Origin: Girardinichthys multiradiatus
Taxonomy: Eukaryota > Chordata > Actinopteri > Cyprinodontiformes > Goodeidae
DNA length: 64,000 nucleotides
Direction: 5' to 3'
Assembly (NCBI RefSeq): GCF_021462225.1
Contig: NC_061804.1
Coordinates: forward strand, 5,626,740 to 5,690,739
In this document: one piece after another, positions 11,066 through 22,681 of the stretch
How positions within the stretch are numbered: the stretch's first letter is position 1
Layout: every line of letters starts with the position of its first letter
Made by a program: the position numbers and the translations under genes
The notes under the pieces: generated by a model
Databases searched by the model: none
The model's input: only the letters and a program-made list of their open reading frames with translations
What the model was told of the DNA's origin: nothing

Positions 11066-12959
11066 GTTTAAGTCATTTTTGCCTTATTTTAAAAGTATGT
11101 TTACTCATCTTTCCCATTTTTAAGAGTGGGAAGAAGAAATCAACCTCTGTGCATTGTCTATTTTTACCCTAGGGAGAATGAAAATGACATATTACTTGAA
11201 TGAAGTAAACAGACACAATGATCAACTTAAAACTGTGCAAATTAAAAATGCTTTGGCTGCATTTTTAAAATGAATTTTTCTAGGTGGCAACAGTTAATAG
11301 TGCAGCAGGGATTTGGTTAAAAATATGTACTTCTTAATGCTGTATTTTTTAATGACTGAATAAATCTGACCAAATGGAAAGTTGGATCTTTCGACATTTT
11401 CTGTGTAGGATTTTGCTGCAGTAATAAAGTATCCTGCAAAGCTTCTGCATTAACATTCTGAAATATAAACACCAAAAACTGTAAAATGGGGAAAAATACT
11501 AAAGGTCGGTTAAATTACATGCATTATATTGTTCAAAAAGAAAAAGAACAGAAGTGGACATACTTAGTATCCATTTCCTGCTTTTTTCCATAAAATTATT
11601 ACAAAGTACAAACCTATAAAATTGTTGACTGTGATTATAAAATACATTTCCAGATGACCCAGAGATTTATTTATGCAGTGTCAAAGTATAATGTCATAAT
11701 CCTTGAATTTGAGGTTTTGGTTCTTGTGTTTCTTGTGATGTTCCTTATTGCTATGATCAGTCTTTATCTTGTTAGGTGCTTTCGTATAGATTATTTGTGC
11801 TTAGTTTCTTAGTGTATTCCAAGTGTATTCTAGTTTATTTTCCATTAGATTTATATTGGTCCTTTCTTTTATTTTGTGTGCTGCCTATGTCTGTATGTTG
11901 CCAGTCTCTTCCCTCAGTTGCCCAGCCTTCACTCTGCACTGCCACCTTGGTAATTAAGCTTATTCTATCTCATTCTGGCTGCCATTGTCCTTTAATGGTT
12001 CCTTCCGTTTAATTCATGCTCCCTGTTGCTCCGTTTTCCCTCCATGTCCTCCAGTTCTTCCACTTATGTTCCATGTTCTGTTTTCCTGGTAATTTTTCTT
12101 TGTCATTATTACATACTTTAAATTATCATACCTGTTAGCACTTTGGTCCTGCAAATACTCCACCAAACGTCAAATAGAAATTCATCCAGGTCAGCTGTGA
12201 TTAACAATTTCCCTTTCAAGGCTCAGCTGATAGCAGACAGTATTTACAGGGATTCAAATGATCCTTCGAGGGGAATGCTATCTCTTTCCAACCAATTGGG
12301 AGCTGCGCCAAAGCAGCAGCAGCAAAGGTGCACTTTTCTCGCTGGCTAATGACCATAAAGTGAATATACATCTCCTCACCCTCCTGACCACTAAATCTGC
12401 AGAGAAAAGCCCTTCCTCCCATCATCAGAGTTTCCCACTGCAGAGATGATATAATGGGATCGTAAAAATGTGGTCTGGAGGGAGGCAGAAATGCTCCCCT
12501 TCTTTTCCTCTTGGTGGTATTTTGTTTTTCCCAGGAGGCTTTTGAGCCTGGCTTTTACCTTCTGACTTGCCTATTTGGGTCCCAGAGCGCAGCAGGCGGC
12601 GATGAGCCCGTTGCTCCGGTACACATTCGTCACAGTAATGGTGCCTGTCCTCGCTCGGAGCCCTATGGTTACCAATGAATAGAACAGGAGTAATTTATTT
12701 ACATGCTCCTATTACCATATATTCCTGGTTTAGTCTTATCTACAATGAATATCATACTGAATGGGGCCTGCAGGTACTATTATGTCTTTTAAGCCTGCAA
12801 ATAAATCTTATAATACACCCTGTGCAGCACAGTTATTCTTTAGTCTGGGTAAAGATGTTATTGGACATCTTTTAGGCTCATAATCATTTCTCACCTGCTT
12901 AAAACTGATTTAAGCACAAAACCGACACGTTGGATTTCTTTCCTTGTGCATGTGTGGTA
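11066..12959. other. Non-coding; T-rich repeat-like part and candidate conserved block
   Basis: Positions 11690-12130 are strongly T/C-biased on the plus strand and resemble in texture the 5.9-kb element, but no termini were found. About 12200-12860 is complex and non-repetitive. It includes CCTATGGTTACCAATG near 12661 and AGTAATTTATTTACATGC near 12690, and is a candidate conserved non-coding element. No gene is recognised. Confidence 0.35.
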
Positions 12960-12960
12960 A

Positions 12961-13270
12961 TGGACTGCACAGTGGTGTAGGTGCACTGCTACACTGCAAC
13001 AAGAAGGTCCTGGGTTGAAATCCCTGGCTGGGGTCTTTCTGCATAGAGCTTGCCTGTTCTCCGCAAGCATGCGTGGGTTCTCTTTGGGTACCAATCACAT
13101 GACTGTTAACTGGTCTCTGTAAATTGGGTGTGAGTGTGGTTGTTTGTCCTATGTGTCCCTGTGTGGTCCACAGTGTACCCCACCTTTCACCCAATGATCA
13201 CTGGAGAAAGTGACCAGCCCCCCTGCCACTCCGCAAGGATAAGCGGGTGTAGACAATGGATGGATGAATT
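12961..13270 (+). mobile_element. tRNA-derived SINE
   Basis: The 5' part carries RNA polymerase III-type promoter remnants: an A-box-like GTGGTGTAGGTGCACTGC near 12972 and a B-box-like GGTTGAAATCC near 13012. It continues through a body typical of fish SINEs (GTCTTTCTGCATAGAGCTTG, GCATGCGTGGGTTCTCT) and ends GATAAGCGGGTGTAGACAATGGATGGATG. That ATGG-type tail resembles Rex3-like tails and suggests mobilisation by an RTE-type LINE. A second copy lies inverted at 40.4 kb. It is moderately diverged, and the B box has lost its central C. Confidence 0.75.
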
Positions 13271-13279
13271 TATGTGTTA

Positions 13280-14270
13280 ACACAATGCCAAAAAGGAAAG
13301 ACATCATCAATGAAAGGTCACTAACTGCAAATACAGAATGTAAAATCCAGTCCAAATGTTTACGTGACACAGAAGTAATACATTGTAAAGGTCCAATCAA
13401 TGCCGGGGCAGAAAGACATCAGCAATGACCTTAGAGAAGCAGTGGTTATAATTTCCAAACCATTTAACACTCAGCATTCTACAGAAACAAGGAATATTCA
13501 CAAGTGGAAAACATTTAAGTCAGTTCCAAATCTCTCCAGGAGTGGAAGATTTTCTCCAAGATTAGTTTGTGCGATGCTCAGAGAGATTAGTAACAAAATA
13601 AAAAGAGCTCCATCTGAGGCTCTACAGGCCCCAGGTAGCATCTTTAACTATAAAGTTTGCAAACTTGCAACTGAGTAGACCGCAAGACTTGTAGAACAAT
13701 GATCTGTGGACAGATAAGCCCGAGGTACGCTACACCCGGAAAACCAAACCTCATATCAGCACAACAGGGTCACAGCAACTGTAAAGCGCACAGTGGGGGG
13801 GTTGGCATTGGGGGTATAAACTTTGAGTCTGTCTCTCAATTTCCATCCCATGCCTTAGCTGACCAGTGTTGCTACAAGTTTATTTCCTCCTGCCCCTGAG
13901 AGTATTACTGTTACAAGGAGTCTTCACCCTGGTCACCTGGAATTTACCCTTCTGCAGTTCCTCTGAGCACTCCGAGGTGGTAAAACGTAACATTTTTGTG
14001 GAGGACAAGTTCACTCAGAGTGGATCCAGTACCACCTAAAAACTTAAACAAATTTATTTGAACTTCCTCCTGGGGTTGTGCCAATTTGGGTCCATTCAGA
14101 CATGGTTTAACAAACATTACAATTGGTTTATGTTGGAGCTACAGAACCCAGGTGCCTTAGAATCACTGAATCAATTATAAACTCCTCTGTATACCAAAAG
14201 CTGAGGCCAAAATTCCCCAATACACTAAAAAAGTGACAGATAATGAATGTTTATCTGGTAGCATAAAAGT
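13280..14270 (+). pseudogene. Tc1-like transposase pseudogene, interrupted
   Basis: From the ATG at 13400 the reading MPGQKDISNDLREAVV, then IHKWKTFKSVPNLSRSGRF (GRPR-type linker after the paired-type HTH), then CAMLREISNKIKRAPSEALQA matches the N-terminal half of a Tc1 transposase. Around 13680-13720 'PQDL..NNDLWTDKPEV' marks the first catalytic Asp region, so about 50 codons are lost before it. After about 13800 there is roughly 330 bp of unrelated DNA. Homology then resumes near 14150 with 'ggtgccttagaatcactgaatc', 'actcctctgtatacc' and 'ctgaggccaaaattccc'. The ATG segment appears twice, at about 13287 and 13400. The same family lies antisense at 51.3 kb. Confidence 0.75.
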
Positions 14271-16600
14271 GAAAGGAGGTCTACCTGATGTCTACTGGTG
14301 TTTGAAAATGGTTGAAAGGTGGTTGTTGTTGCTCAGATGTGCCAACTAAGTCTGACTACAGAAGAAATTTTATTATTACAATTTAATTTGTATTAATTTC
14401 TTTACATTTTTCTCTTAGGAGAAGATATATTTTCATGTACTGTAAATCTTTGCCTGTATAGGATGGTGGAAAAATCTTGTTTTTTGGTTTTGATGGCTAA
14501 CACTGGGCTTTAGTTACCTATGGTGAGGAGCAAAGTTATAAGCGTTAAAAAATTGTATGATACATAATATGTCTTTGGTAATATTTTAAAATAGCATTGA
14601 AGTGTACAAGTGAAACGGGTAGAGCACAAAAGAAAAGGCACCAAGGGTAAAAAATGGTTGATTTTCCACCTAGTTTCTGGGTGATGCTAGGCCAATTCAA
14701 TCAACTCTTAATAAACTGTAAAAATGATTCAACAACACTTGTTTGAAAATAAAATGCAACTGTACCACTTATCTAAAATTCATCATTGAAACTGTGCAGA
14801 AATTTGAACTCTGCATTAAAGTTTATTTAGGTCAGCAGCTTTAACCATCATCGAGATAAACAGCAAACATGGCCTGCTTTTATTAATGTTCAGTTACATT
14901 AAAGCACAAAAATTATCATTAAACCAAACAGAGTCCATACAAAATTATGGCCAAAAAACCTGCACTCTGCAGTTTTAAATGAACCGAGCTGCTCCGTCAG
15001 GAAACAGGCTGATGATCTGAACAAGAAGACAGTGAGACAGGAAGGAAAGATGTGGTGAAATTCAATGGTCTGTTGGCAGGGGAGCAGGAGCAGAAAAGAG
15101 AGCTGGAGATGGAGGTGGTAAAACTGCAAGAACATGAAGATGTGAAAAGTGAAAGCTGGGTAAAAAAGTGACAACATAATTGGGAAAGGAAAGGCTCTGT
15201 TCAGCCCCCTGGGTACTGACACCACATTCACAGAAATATATGTCCCACATGGTTATTAAATATCAGCTTTTGATAAGAATTTTTTTCACAGCTCAACGTT
15301 TTACAGCAGGGAAGAGAAATTAACATAATTCCATTATTTGAACACGCAGGAAACTGGGAAAAAAGGCTTAACTTAGTTTAGGTCTGATCTCTCACGGTTT
15401 AACCTCATCTCATCTTCAGCTCCATGAACCACAAGAGCCATTATTATGTTGTAGGTTTCATGACAGCTAGTCAGGTCAGGAGTTTTGATCATGTGTTCAA
15501 GAGCTCAACTACACAAAGAAAACCTCTTAACAAGATAAACTAGCAATACCAGCCGGGTGTTTCAACACCCAGTCTAATACAAAGGAGGGTAAAACCCTGC
15601 AGGGGAAGCTTTGAGGCGGGGCATTGTGAGATGAGCAAACCAAGTGGATATGATTCTTTTACCTAACCAAGAAACCAAGAGCTCCAAATAAGCACAATAG
15701 TCAACTGCAGCAGAGCCAAATGTCCTCGGGTGTGAACTCTGACCCACATTAATTTCTTTTCTTCTGATCATCCCAAACAGCTTCGGTGGGCTGCACGTTT
15801 AGTCAAAGTCCTAACCCCACAGATGTAGTTTTACTATGCTGAAAAATCCAAAAGCTTTTAACTTTGAATATAAATTGATTGTGTCTCTAGATATGAATGC
15901 TGTGTGTCCCCAAGTCCATCTCTGATTGGTCAAACACTCCCACTGACTGACGTATGAACACAAAAACAGTTAGATGTAGTTTACCTTTGCAACAAAACAA
16001 ATGGAAAGTTTAAATCAGAACAACAAAAAACCTTGAAAAACCTTTAATGGTGACTGCCACTTTTGCCATGTTTTCTGGCTAAGTTAGGCCAAAAATGAAT
16101 CTTCTAAGTCCACTAGGAATCTGGAACCTTCCTTTGTAATGACTGAACGATGAAAAACTAAGACTTTTACTTTGAAAATTATAAGTGAACTGTATTTCAC
16201 AAGGCTAAAATAATAACCTTTGTTTGGTGTAAGTTCATTAGTGCTGTGGGACATAATTTTGCAATAATCTGCCCAATGAAAGATTGAGATGATGTTTGGA
16301 TGCATAAAATGTGCCATTACATTGTTAGCTTGTCCTGCTTATGCCAGCTAGCATGGTCATGAACAGAAATGTTGAATAATATGGCCTTTCATTTGAACTT
16401 GGGGCTCTGAATGTGTGAGTTTACTATTAAAACAAACAAAAACCAAACAATACAACTTAAAGACTGTGACAGCACTAGAATACCAACATAAAGAGTTATG
16501 TTAACTCAACAGATTGCATCTCCAAATCCAATATGGCTGCTATATGGATAAAATGTTCATGCATTTGGCAGATGTTTTTTCCAAGGTGACTTAAAAATTA
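14271..16600. other. Non-coding, nothing recognised
   Basis: AT-rich DNA with no convincing ORF. The minus-strand 110-codon ORF at 14899-15231 is hydrophobic low-complexity with no start context or domain. No transposon termini were seen. Confidence 0.4.
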
Positions 16601-16601
16601 C

Positions 16602-17105
16602 CAGGGTTCTCGCCAGCGCATTTCAGCGGAGCGGGCCACTACCATTACGCTAAAATTAGGCTGATACACTCATTGTTTATGAGCGTACCGGCCATTTGAC
16701 TGATATCTGGGCTCCCTCCATGTGGTTTTTATGTCAGCTATTGCACATACGCAGATCCTGTGCGACCGCTAACAGTAAAGGTTTTCAAAATCATGCCAGT
16801 TTCGAAGGGTGGGTATAAACAGCGTCATATCACGGCATGTTTCCCGGTCACTGCTACGCACAAATCGAATGATGGTCAGTCCACTAGTAGCGAGGAGCAA
16901 AATGATGGGCCTGCAGCCAGTACTAGCACTACGTCATTCATAGACAATGACGCCATTTCTGCTGTTGGAGGGTTTAACAAGCAGAAGAAATAGAGGTCAG
17001 GCATCGATCCAGAATGGAAAGAAGCCTTCCAATGGCTGGAAATAACCGCTAATGAAACTGGTTGGTCTTCACACTGGGTTATTTGCGCTCACTTTTGAAC
17101 CTTTG
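16602..17105 (+). mobile_element. hAT-like DNA transposon, 5' part only
   Basis: The segment opens with CAGGGTTCTCGCCAGCGC, the CAGGG start being typical of hAT terminal repeats. Downstream from the ATG at 16793 the reading is MPVSKGGYKQRHITACFPV..SSEEQNDGPAASTSTTS, a Ser/Thr-rich leader. After a TAG at 16991-16993, GIDPEWKEAFQWLE resembles the start of the BED/TTF-like zinc-finger region of hAT-related transposases and their domesticated relatives (family knowledge, weak match). The catalytic region and the 3' terminal repeat are absent, so the copy is truncated near 17105. An alternative is a captured exon, but the hAT-like terminus argues against it. Confidence 0.5.
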
Positions 17106-17199
17106 ATTTTACTCTTATGCTAGAAGTGCTATTTTTGCCAACAACTTCCATGATTTCAGCCTAACATTGACACATATTGATAGTTATTATGGCTACTAT

Positions 17200-17705
17200 T
17201 AGCCATGTATAATGTGCATTTCCATGGAAAGCCTACATTACATAGAACATTCTCTTTAGAAATAGACTGCAGGCATAGAGGAAACTGAATGAAGAGATGC
17301 AGTAGAAGAGGTAGGGAAGAACAGGGTAGGTGCGAGGGTGGGAGATGCTCTTTGAAATGCTTGGTCTTCAAGAGAAGATAGACAGGGAAACCCCTGTTCT
17401 GGTAGCACTTGGTAGGTAATCCTACCATCTTGGAACAACCTAAAAATAGTCTGGATTGAAGAGTGACTCCACTGGCTAAGAGTTGCCAGTGCTCTTTTAG
17501 GATGATAGAAGACCAGACGTGCTGCTGCGTTCTGGACCATCTGCAGAGGTCTAACAGCACAGGCTGGGAGACCAGTCAGGAGGGCGTTGCAGTAATCAAG
17601 GTGGGAGATGACCATTGACTGCACCAGGAGCTGGATAGCACGTTGGATTGGATACAGCCCGATTTTCCTTATCGCTAATAATGCAAAGCAGGACGCTTGA
17701 GTGAC
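17200..17705 (-). mobile_element. L2-type LINE relic (RT C-terminus and 3' UTR)
   Basis: Minus-strand translation gives SVTQASCFALLAIRKIGLY, then QLLVQSMVISHLDYCNALL, then LPACAVRPLQMVQNAAARLVF. This is a characteristic block near the C-terminus of L2-clade reverse transcriptases. After HPKRALA the sequence jumps to the element's terminal region (LPTKCYQNRGFPVYLL in the next frame), so the intervening domain is deleted. The 3' end lies near 17200, after a 'ccatggaaatgcac'-like motif in sense. Frameshifts make it non-functional. Confidence 0.75.
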
Positions 17706-17708
17706 GGA

Positions 17709-17765
17709 GGTCCCGGATAAAGCGGAAGACATAAAGCGGAAGACGACGAGTATGAGTACGAGTAG
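17709..17765 (+). mobile_element. Rex3-like 3' stub (57 bp) with 14-bp duplication
   Basis: GGTCCCGGATAAAGCGGAAG and the following GACGACGAGTATGAGTACGAGTA match the extreme 3' end and GAGTAC tail of the 48-kb copy. ATAAAGCGGAAGAC is tandemly duplicated (17717-17730 and 17731-17744). It abuts the L2 relic. Confidence 0.7.
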
Positions 17766-17769
17766 CTGG

Positions 17770-19660
17770 AGGTGATGAGCTTTCATACATGTTAATAAAA
17801 TTTAGTGACAGTTGCAGTAATACAAAGTTTATTTACACCTCTAATTGTTTGTATCTGTATAAAACATGCACATTGTAATGTAAAAACTCCATTTAGGACC
17901 ATGTTCCTGTACTTTTTTCAATGCTTAAAAAGGAAGACAACTGCATTGTTTTCAGTTTATATTGGTAACAATAGTTTGGTCATTTAGCTCAGCAGGTGAC
18001 AACCCCTAAAACGAGCTGGATGTGTTGGGGAGCTAGTGGTGGAAGTTCTAACATTCACAGCAAATCTGACTTATAATGAAGATGGGTTGCTTTCTCAAGC
18101 TGATAAGCTATTCACAGAAAGACAGAAAAACTTTTAGCAGTTTCTCAAAGGACGTTTTGTAAAAGGAGTTTCCTGAAAATGCAAAGCGGTTTCTTGAGAA
18201 AACTGGTCTATAAAAAAGTAACTATTTTATGTTTCTAGCCGAGATTATTTGCGGAGCACAGAAAAAAACCTTGTGTTTTCTGCACCTTTCCCCTCATCAG
18301 ACAGGACTTGCTGACAGATTAATTTGTAAATCTGCTCTAGCTGGAGGACAAATGAAAGTCAGAAGCCATACAATTACTAACAAGTTTATTTTCCTCTCAT
18401 TCACCGACTGAAACGCATTGATGCTCTTTTCTTTCTTGTATTAAAGAACATTGTGTTTTTTGAAGGGAACGGAAGCGGTTCCAGGCCAGACGTATCCTCT
18501 GCATTACAATTCTGAGAGCTGAATCCCTCTCACATGAAGCACTTTTCATGAAGCGAGCCCTTTGATGTCGTTATCTACAGCCGCACTGCTGTATACATTA
18601 AAGTCTTAGTTCTCTTGCACAGGATTATGGCAGAGGAGTGACTTTACTATCCTTAACTGTAGTAAAAACACTGTGTGGGAGAATATGTGCTAAATCACAG
18701 TGGGAAACCCCAGCTCTATATTTCCATCATGGGCTATTTTTTAGTGTACAGCTAAAATGATGTGTTTTTTCCAGAAGTATCCCTCATTCCGACTTAGGTC
18801 ATTTACTTACTCACCCTAAACCCATCTTTATGGCTAATCAGAATCTTAATTTGTCTTTTTAAAAGTTAAAACAAGGGCTTTAGGTTTTATTTAACCAACT
18901 AAATGTTCTCAGTGTTTCAAAGGTTTGCTTTGAAATTGTTCACAAAACTAAGGATAAATGCTAATCAATTTTGCTTTTGCTAATTTATTCTTTTTAAATG
19001 TTTCAGCCCACAGACAAAGATAACCTGTGGAAATGCAAAAAAAGCTGTTTTCAAATGACGGAAGTTGATTTGTTTTTTAAAATGTAAGCACTGCAAAACG
19101 CTGAAAGTCATCATAAATAAACTAGATATAAATGCTCTGATTAGTAAATAAAAATGTTGTTTTCCTCGGTTTTATAACACAACATCAACAGAAAGTATGA
19201 GTTATAGGGCAGTTTAAACCGGGAGATAAAATGAAACATGATATGCAAAATATTTAACAAGTAAGTTCAGTTTTACGCATTCCCTTCACAAAACTTCACC
19301 TATAGCTCAGCGTCCATCTGGAAAGTCGATTTCTATCCAGCTAACCTCGTTTGGCCCTAGATCAGAAAAATGGCTCTAGAAAACTGTATTGGTTCCTGGG
19401 AAAAGTTCACACTGTGGGAATGGGTTTAAACAGTGATTGTTACATACTGTATCTACATTGATGGGAATTTGCAACCAAGATACCAATTTCAAGCCAACAT
19501 TTTAGGGAGAAAGTTCTCTACATTGCTTTGCACCCCTTTCACCTCTAAGATCATGTTTAACATCCTGCCATCAGGTAGATGTTATCCCTCCACCACATGA
19601 TGGGCATGAATGCCATATCAAGTTGGGGCTACAATGGTTTTACACCCCCAGTCATATTTA
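17770..19660. other. Non-coding; possible conserved block at about 18470-18660
   Basis: No gene or transposon is recognised. Positions 18470-18660 are complex and GC-balanced relative to AT-rich flanks and could be regulatory. The remainder shows only homopolymer runs and chance ORFs. Confidence 0.3.
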
Positions 19661-19664
19661 GTTA

Positions 19665-19885
19665 AACTTTTTGTAGCCATCAGCAAGCGTCTGGCATAGT
19701 TCTGGCAGGATATATGACTCTTCTTGGGAGAGTTGGTGGAGCTCATTAAATTGGTTGGTTTCCCCGAACAGAGCCTCCTGGATTCTGGGGCATCAGCTAG
19801 AAACTGCAATAATAGACTTAAAGGAAGGGGCATCGGGAAGGCCCTTCCACAGTCCTAATGTCAGCCTGCTTTATATACTCCGAAC
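19665..19885 (-). mobile_element. Tc1-like relic, 3' (C-terminal/UTR) fragment
   Basis: 'tctggcatagttctggcagg', 'cttcttgggagagttggtgg', 'taaattggttggtttcc' and 'cagtcctaatgtcagcctgc' are the antisense of the C-terminal end of the Tc1 family that also appears at 2.2-3.2 kb. There is no ORF. The fragment is short, with no inverted repeat or target site. Confidence 0.6.
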
Positions 19886-19889
19886 TAAG

Positions 19890-21455
19890 TTTGATGCGGC
19901 TTTGTTCTGTGTGCTCGCTGTTTCATAATGGTGGACTGTACTTTAATACAAACTGTAATAAAGGTTAATGTAGATTTTGTTTCACTAAAACCAGATGCAT
20001 TGTTGTAAAAAAGAATTCAGGTTCATCTGAAGATACACAAAGTCTCAAAACTGTGTTTCTATCCTGCATTAACAGTGATTGAATAAAATAGTCAACCACT
20101 GGTGCACAACTGAGTTCACACATTAAATAAATGCAGAAAGAAGGTTCTGAAAATATCTTTTCATTCATCTTCACCACAAATCAACATCTGATCTAAAAAA
20201 TGTTTTTTAAATGCACATAAAAAACATGTATTTATTTCTTTAGAGCCTGTAGAAGAAGTATTTACTCTCTTTCAAATGGGGTAAATCACCATACAGACTT
20301 GAAGCAGCTCATCACTCCACATTTTAATCCCACTCTGTTTGACAACACGGCATTCAAAGAAAATCCTACACGGCTATCTTGTTCAGTGAAACATATCCCA
20401 TGTAGGCTTTTAGCCATAAAGACACCATTACATAACACTCTATTGTACAATAATGGGATGATTCATAACCTTTTTGCAACGCATGTACCTGCTGGTAGCA
20501 TGAAAATCTACAGTTTGAACAGAATAGGACAGGAAACGCATCACAGCCAATTCGGCAGCCAGTGAATGCTGCTGAGGGGTTTTATTAATGCTGTTAGGGC
20601 TGCTTCTAATTGGAAACCAACACTTTTTAATGCTCTTTAAGTGTGATTAATGTATGGATTTATTCAGGTGAAAAATAAGGAGAATCTTAACCTAATAATC
20701 TTTGCTCTCTTGTAGCATCATTGAGGCTTTTATCACCAGTACAGTAAACCTTCATGGGAAATTTAATTAATATGCAGGTCCGTGTTAAAAAACAGATTTT
20801 TTTTATTTTTACCTCACAGATTGACTATTTTTTTTTCCCAATTAATCCTGACAAGTAGAAAACCTTTTGGTAGAAATGCAGAACTCTCCCTTTGAGAGCC
20901 TTTAATGTTCTCAAACCTACCAGAAAAGGAAGGTTAATATTGTCGGTCATATGGACAGACACTGGCAGATCATGGAGGACAGCTGGTTTTATAGTAATAT
21001 AATTCAGAAATGATTGCAACAGTGAAGGAAAGAAAACAAAACTGACACCATTTATGTTATCATTGTACAATACCAAAGATCCAAGTTGGTAGTGTTGAAT
21101 TTATTGAGAAAATAAAAGATGTTGAATAAGCTGGAATTAAGATAACCAGACTTATTTAGCACTCACAAAATGATGACAACACAAAAATCACAAGTTGCTG
21201 GGAAACTGTGTCAGAGTGTGGGTGTCTTACTTTTGATCTAGAAGAGTGTTTTGTTGTGCATTCATAGCCTGACAATCATTTGATCCAGGCAGACAGGCCA
21301 CTTTTAAGCTTAATTCTGGACCTTTATTGTGAAGCCACTTCCTTTAAATGTGGTCACACCACAAATGTGGACACCCAGACTCTTTTTTTCTCTGCTACCG
21401 CTGAAGCAGGATGCCAGCACAGCTACCTGGTAAAAACATAACCCCTGCTTTTTAA
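19890..21455. other. Non-coding; candidate conserved block at about 20530-20780
   Basis: Nothing coding is recognised. Positions 20530-20780 are rich in AATTA/TAAT motifs in a complex background (CTTCTAATTGGAAACC near 20604, GTGATTAATGTATGG near 20643, AATTTAATTAATATGC near 20760), as in homeodomain-bound enhancers. The rest is ordinary AT-rich DNA. Confidence 0.35.
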
Positions 21456-21459
21456 GAAG

Positions 21460-21645
21460 AAATGCAAGCTCAGTGGTAGAGCAGGTGCACCATATGCAGA
21501 GGCTACAGTCCTCACTTGTCCCCATTTTGATTCACAGCTCCAGGCCATTTCCTGCATGTCTTCCTGCATGTCTTTCTGCCCTTCTTCCTGTCCAGCTATT
21601 GATGACTAAAGGCCACTAGTGCCACAAAAAACCTTTGAAAAAAGA
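21460..21645 (+). mobile_element. tRNA-derived SINE, second type
   Basis: GCTCAGTGGTAGAGCAGGTG (from about 21477) is a near-intact tRNA A-box region. A decayed B-box (TTTTGATTCACAG) follows near 21525. Then comes a body with 'ccatttcctgcatgtcttcc' and an end 'taaaggccactagtgccaca' followed by an A-rich tail. This head and body combination is recognised from fish SINEs and differs from the 12.96-kb SINE. It is not a functional tRNA gene, because the acceptor and anticodon stems do not close. Confidence 0.75.
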
Positions 21646-21649
21646 TGAA

Positions 21650-22590
21650 GCAAATGTAAGCATTTAGTTAAAAGCTCTCACTGACCAAGGCTCAGCTAGA
21701 AAAGGCTGGCATCTCTCGGTTTCCTGTTTTTCCTAGCAGCACAGCTTTGGGTTACATTCCCTGGTACGCCAGACAACTCCAGCTACAAGTGGATACTGGA
21801 AACAAGATGAGTTAATCCACAGGTGCTTCAGGACAAGACGAATATGAAGGATATGAATAAAGTGAGTTTGCACCTGGAGAGAAACACATCCATTAGATTG
21901 GTAACAGAGAAGCTAACAGAGCATTACTGCTAAACCACCAGCTAGGTGGTAGACTGAGACTTCTTAACTCAAATTCAACATGTTCTTGCTTTAATTTATT
22001 CAAAGCTTGTCATTTATTGTAACGATTATTTTGCTGAATGATAATATGTGTTAAAACAGGGTCTTGCATGCCAACCTGGCTCATGATTCACAACCATTAA
22101 TGTCTTTTATTCAGTAACCTGCAAAGACTCTGAGCCTCTGAGTTTTCTCTGGCCATTAATAAATAAGGGGATACAGTAATATCAAGCACAGCCGTGAGTT
22201 TACAAAAAATGGGATGACGTCAGCATTCTTTCAAACAATAAAGACAATGACCTCATTGTCGTGATCCTGTTGGTTCTCTAGAAAATGTTTTGAATGTCAA
22301 TAATATAACTCGCCATCTTAATCTTGTAGTTGGAAATGATTTCTGTGTTTTGTTTGAGCTTTTCAGTCCTGCAGCTAGCTGGTTGCACAAACCATACATC
22401 ATCACTGCCTCGACCCACAAAGCCGGCTTTCCCCTACATGAGTCAGCCGATGCTGGCCTGTGACTACCTCGCTTGGTAAGTTAAGGATATAACAGAGAAG
22501 CGATGACCGCTGCCCCCTTCGTTGACTTTTGATTTTTCAGCATTTACATTCCACTTTTTGTGTAGTCCTACATACATACATTGTTTTTGC
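21650..22590. other. Non-coding, nothing recognised
   Basis: AT-balanced DNA, including CCTACATGAGTCAGCCGATGC near 22432 with a TGAGTCA (AP-1-like) site. No gene or repeat family is recognised up to the left target duplication of the Rex3 insertion. Confidence 0.35.
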
Positions 22591-22595
22591 TAAGG

Positions 22596-22656
22596 GGCAC
22601 AGGCCAAATAGGTGTGTATGTATGTTCTTAAACTTTTGGCTTCCATGTGACTTCAT
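22596..22656. repeat. Left 61-bp target-site duplication
   Basis: The 61 bases beginning GGCACAGGCCAAATAGG and ending CATGTGACTTCAT recur without a mismatch at 25601-25661. They bracket the Rex3-like insertion exactly, so they are read as its target-site duplication. Confidence 0.93.
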
Positions 22657-22681
22657 CGTTCGTTCGTTCGTCGTCTTCCGC

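Noticed and set aside
12961..13200. Short ORFs over the SINE at 12.96 kb as a gene
   Set aside because: They fall within a tRNA-derived SINE body. The reading frames are not conserved with the other SINE copy at 40.4 kb.
14899..15231. 110-codon minus-strand ORF rich in Phe/Leu
   Set aside because: Low-complexity translation of purine-rich DNA, with no recognisable feature.
21477..21540. Possible tRNA gene
   Set aside because: The A-box is good, but the B-box is decayed and no cloverleaf closes. The downstream body identifies a SINE.
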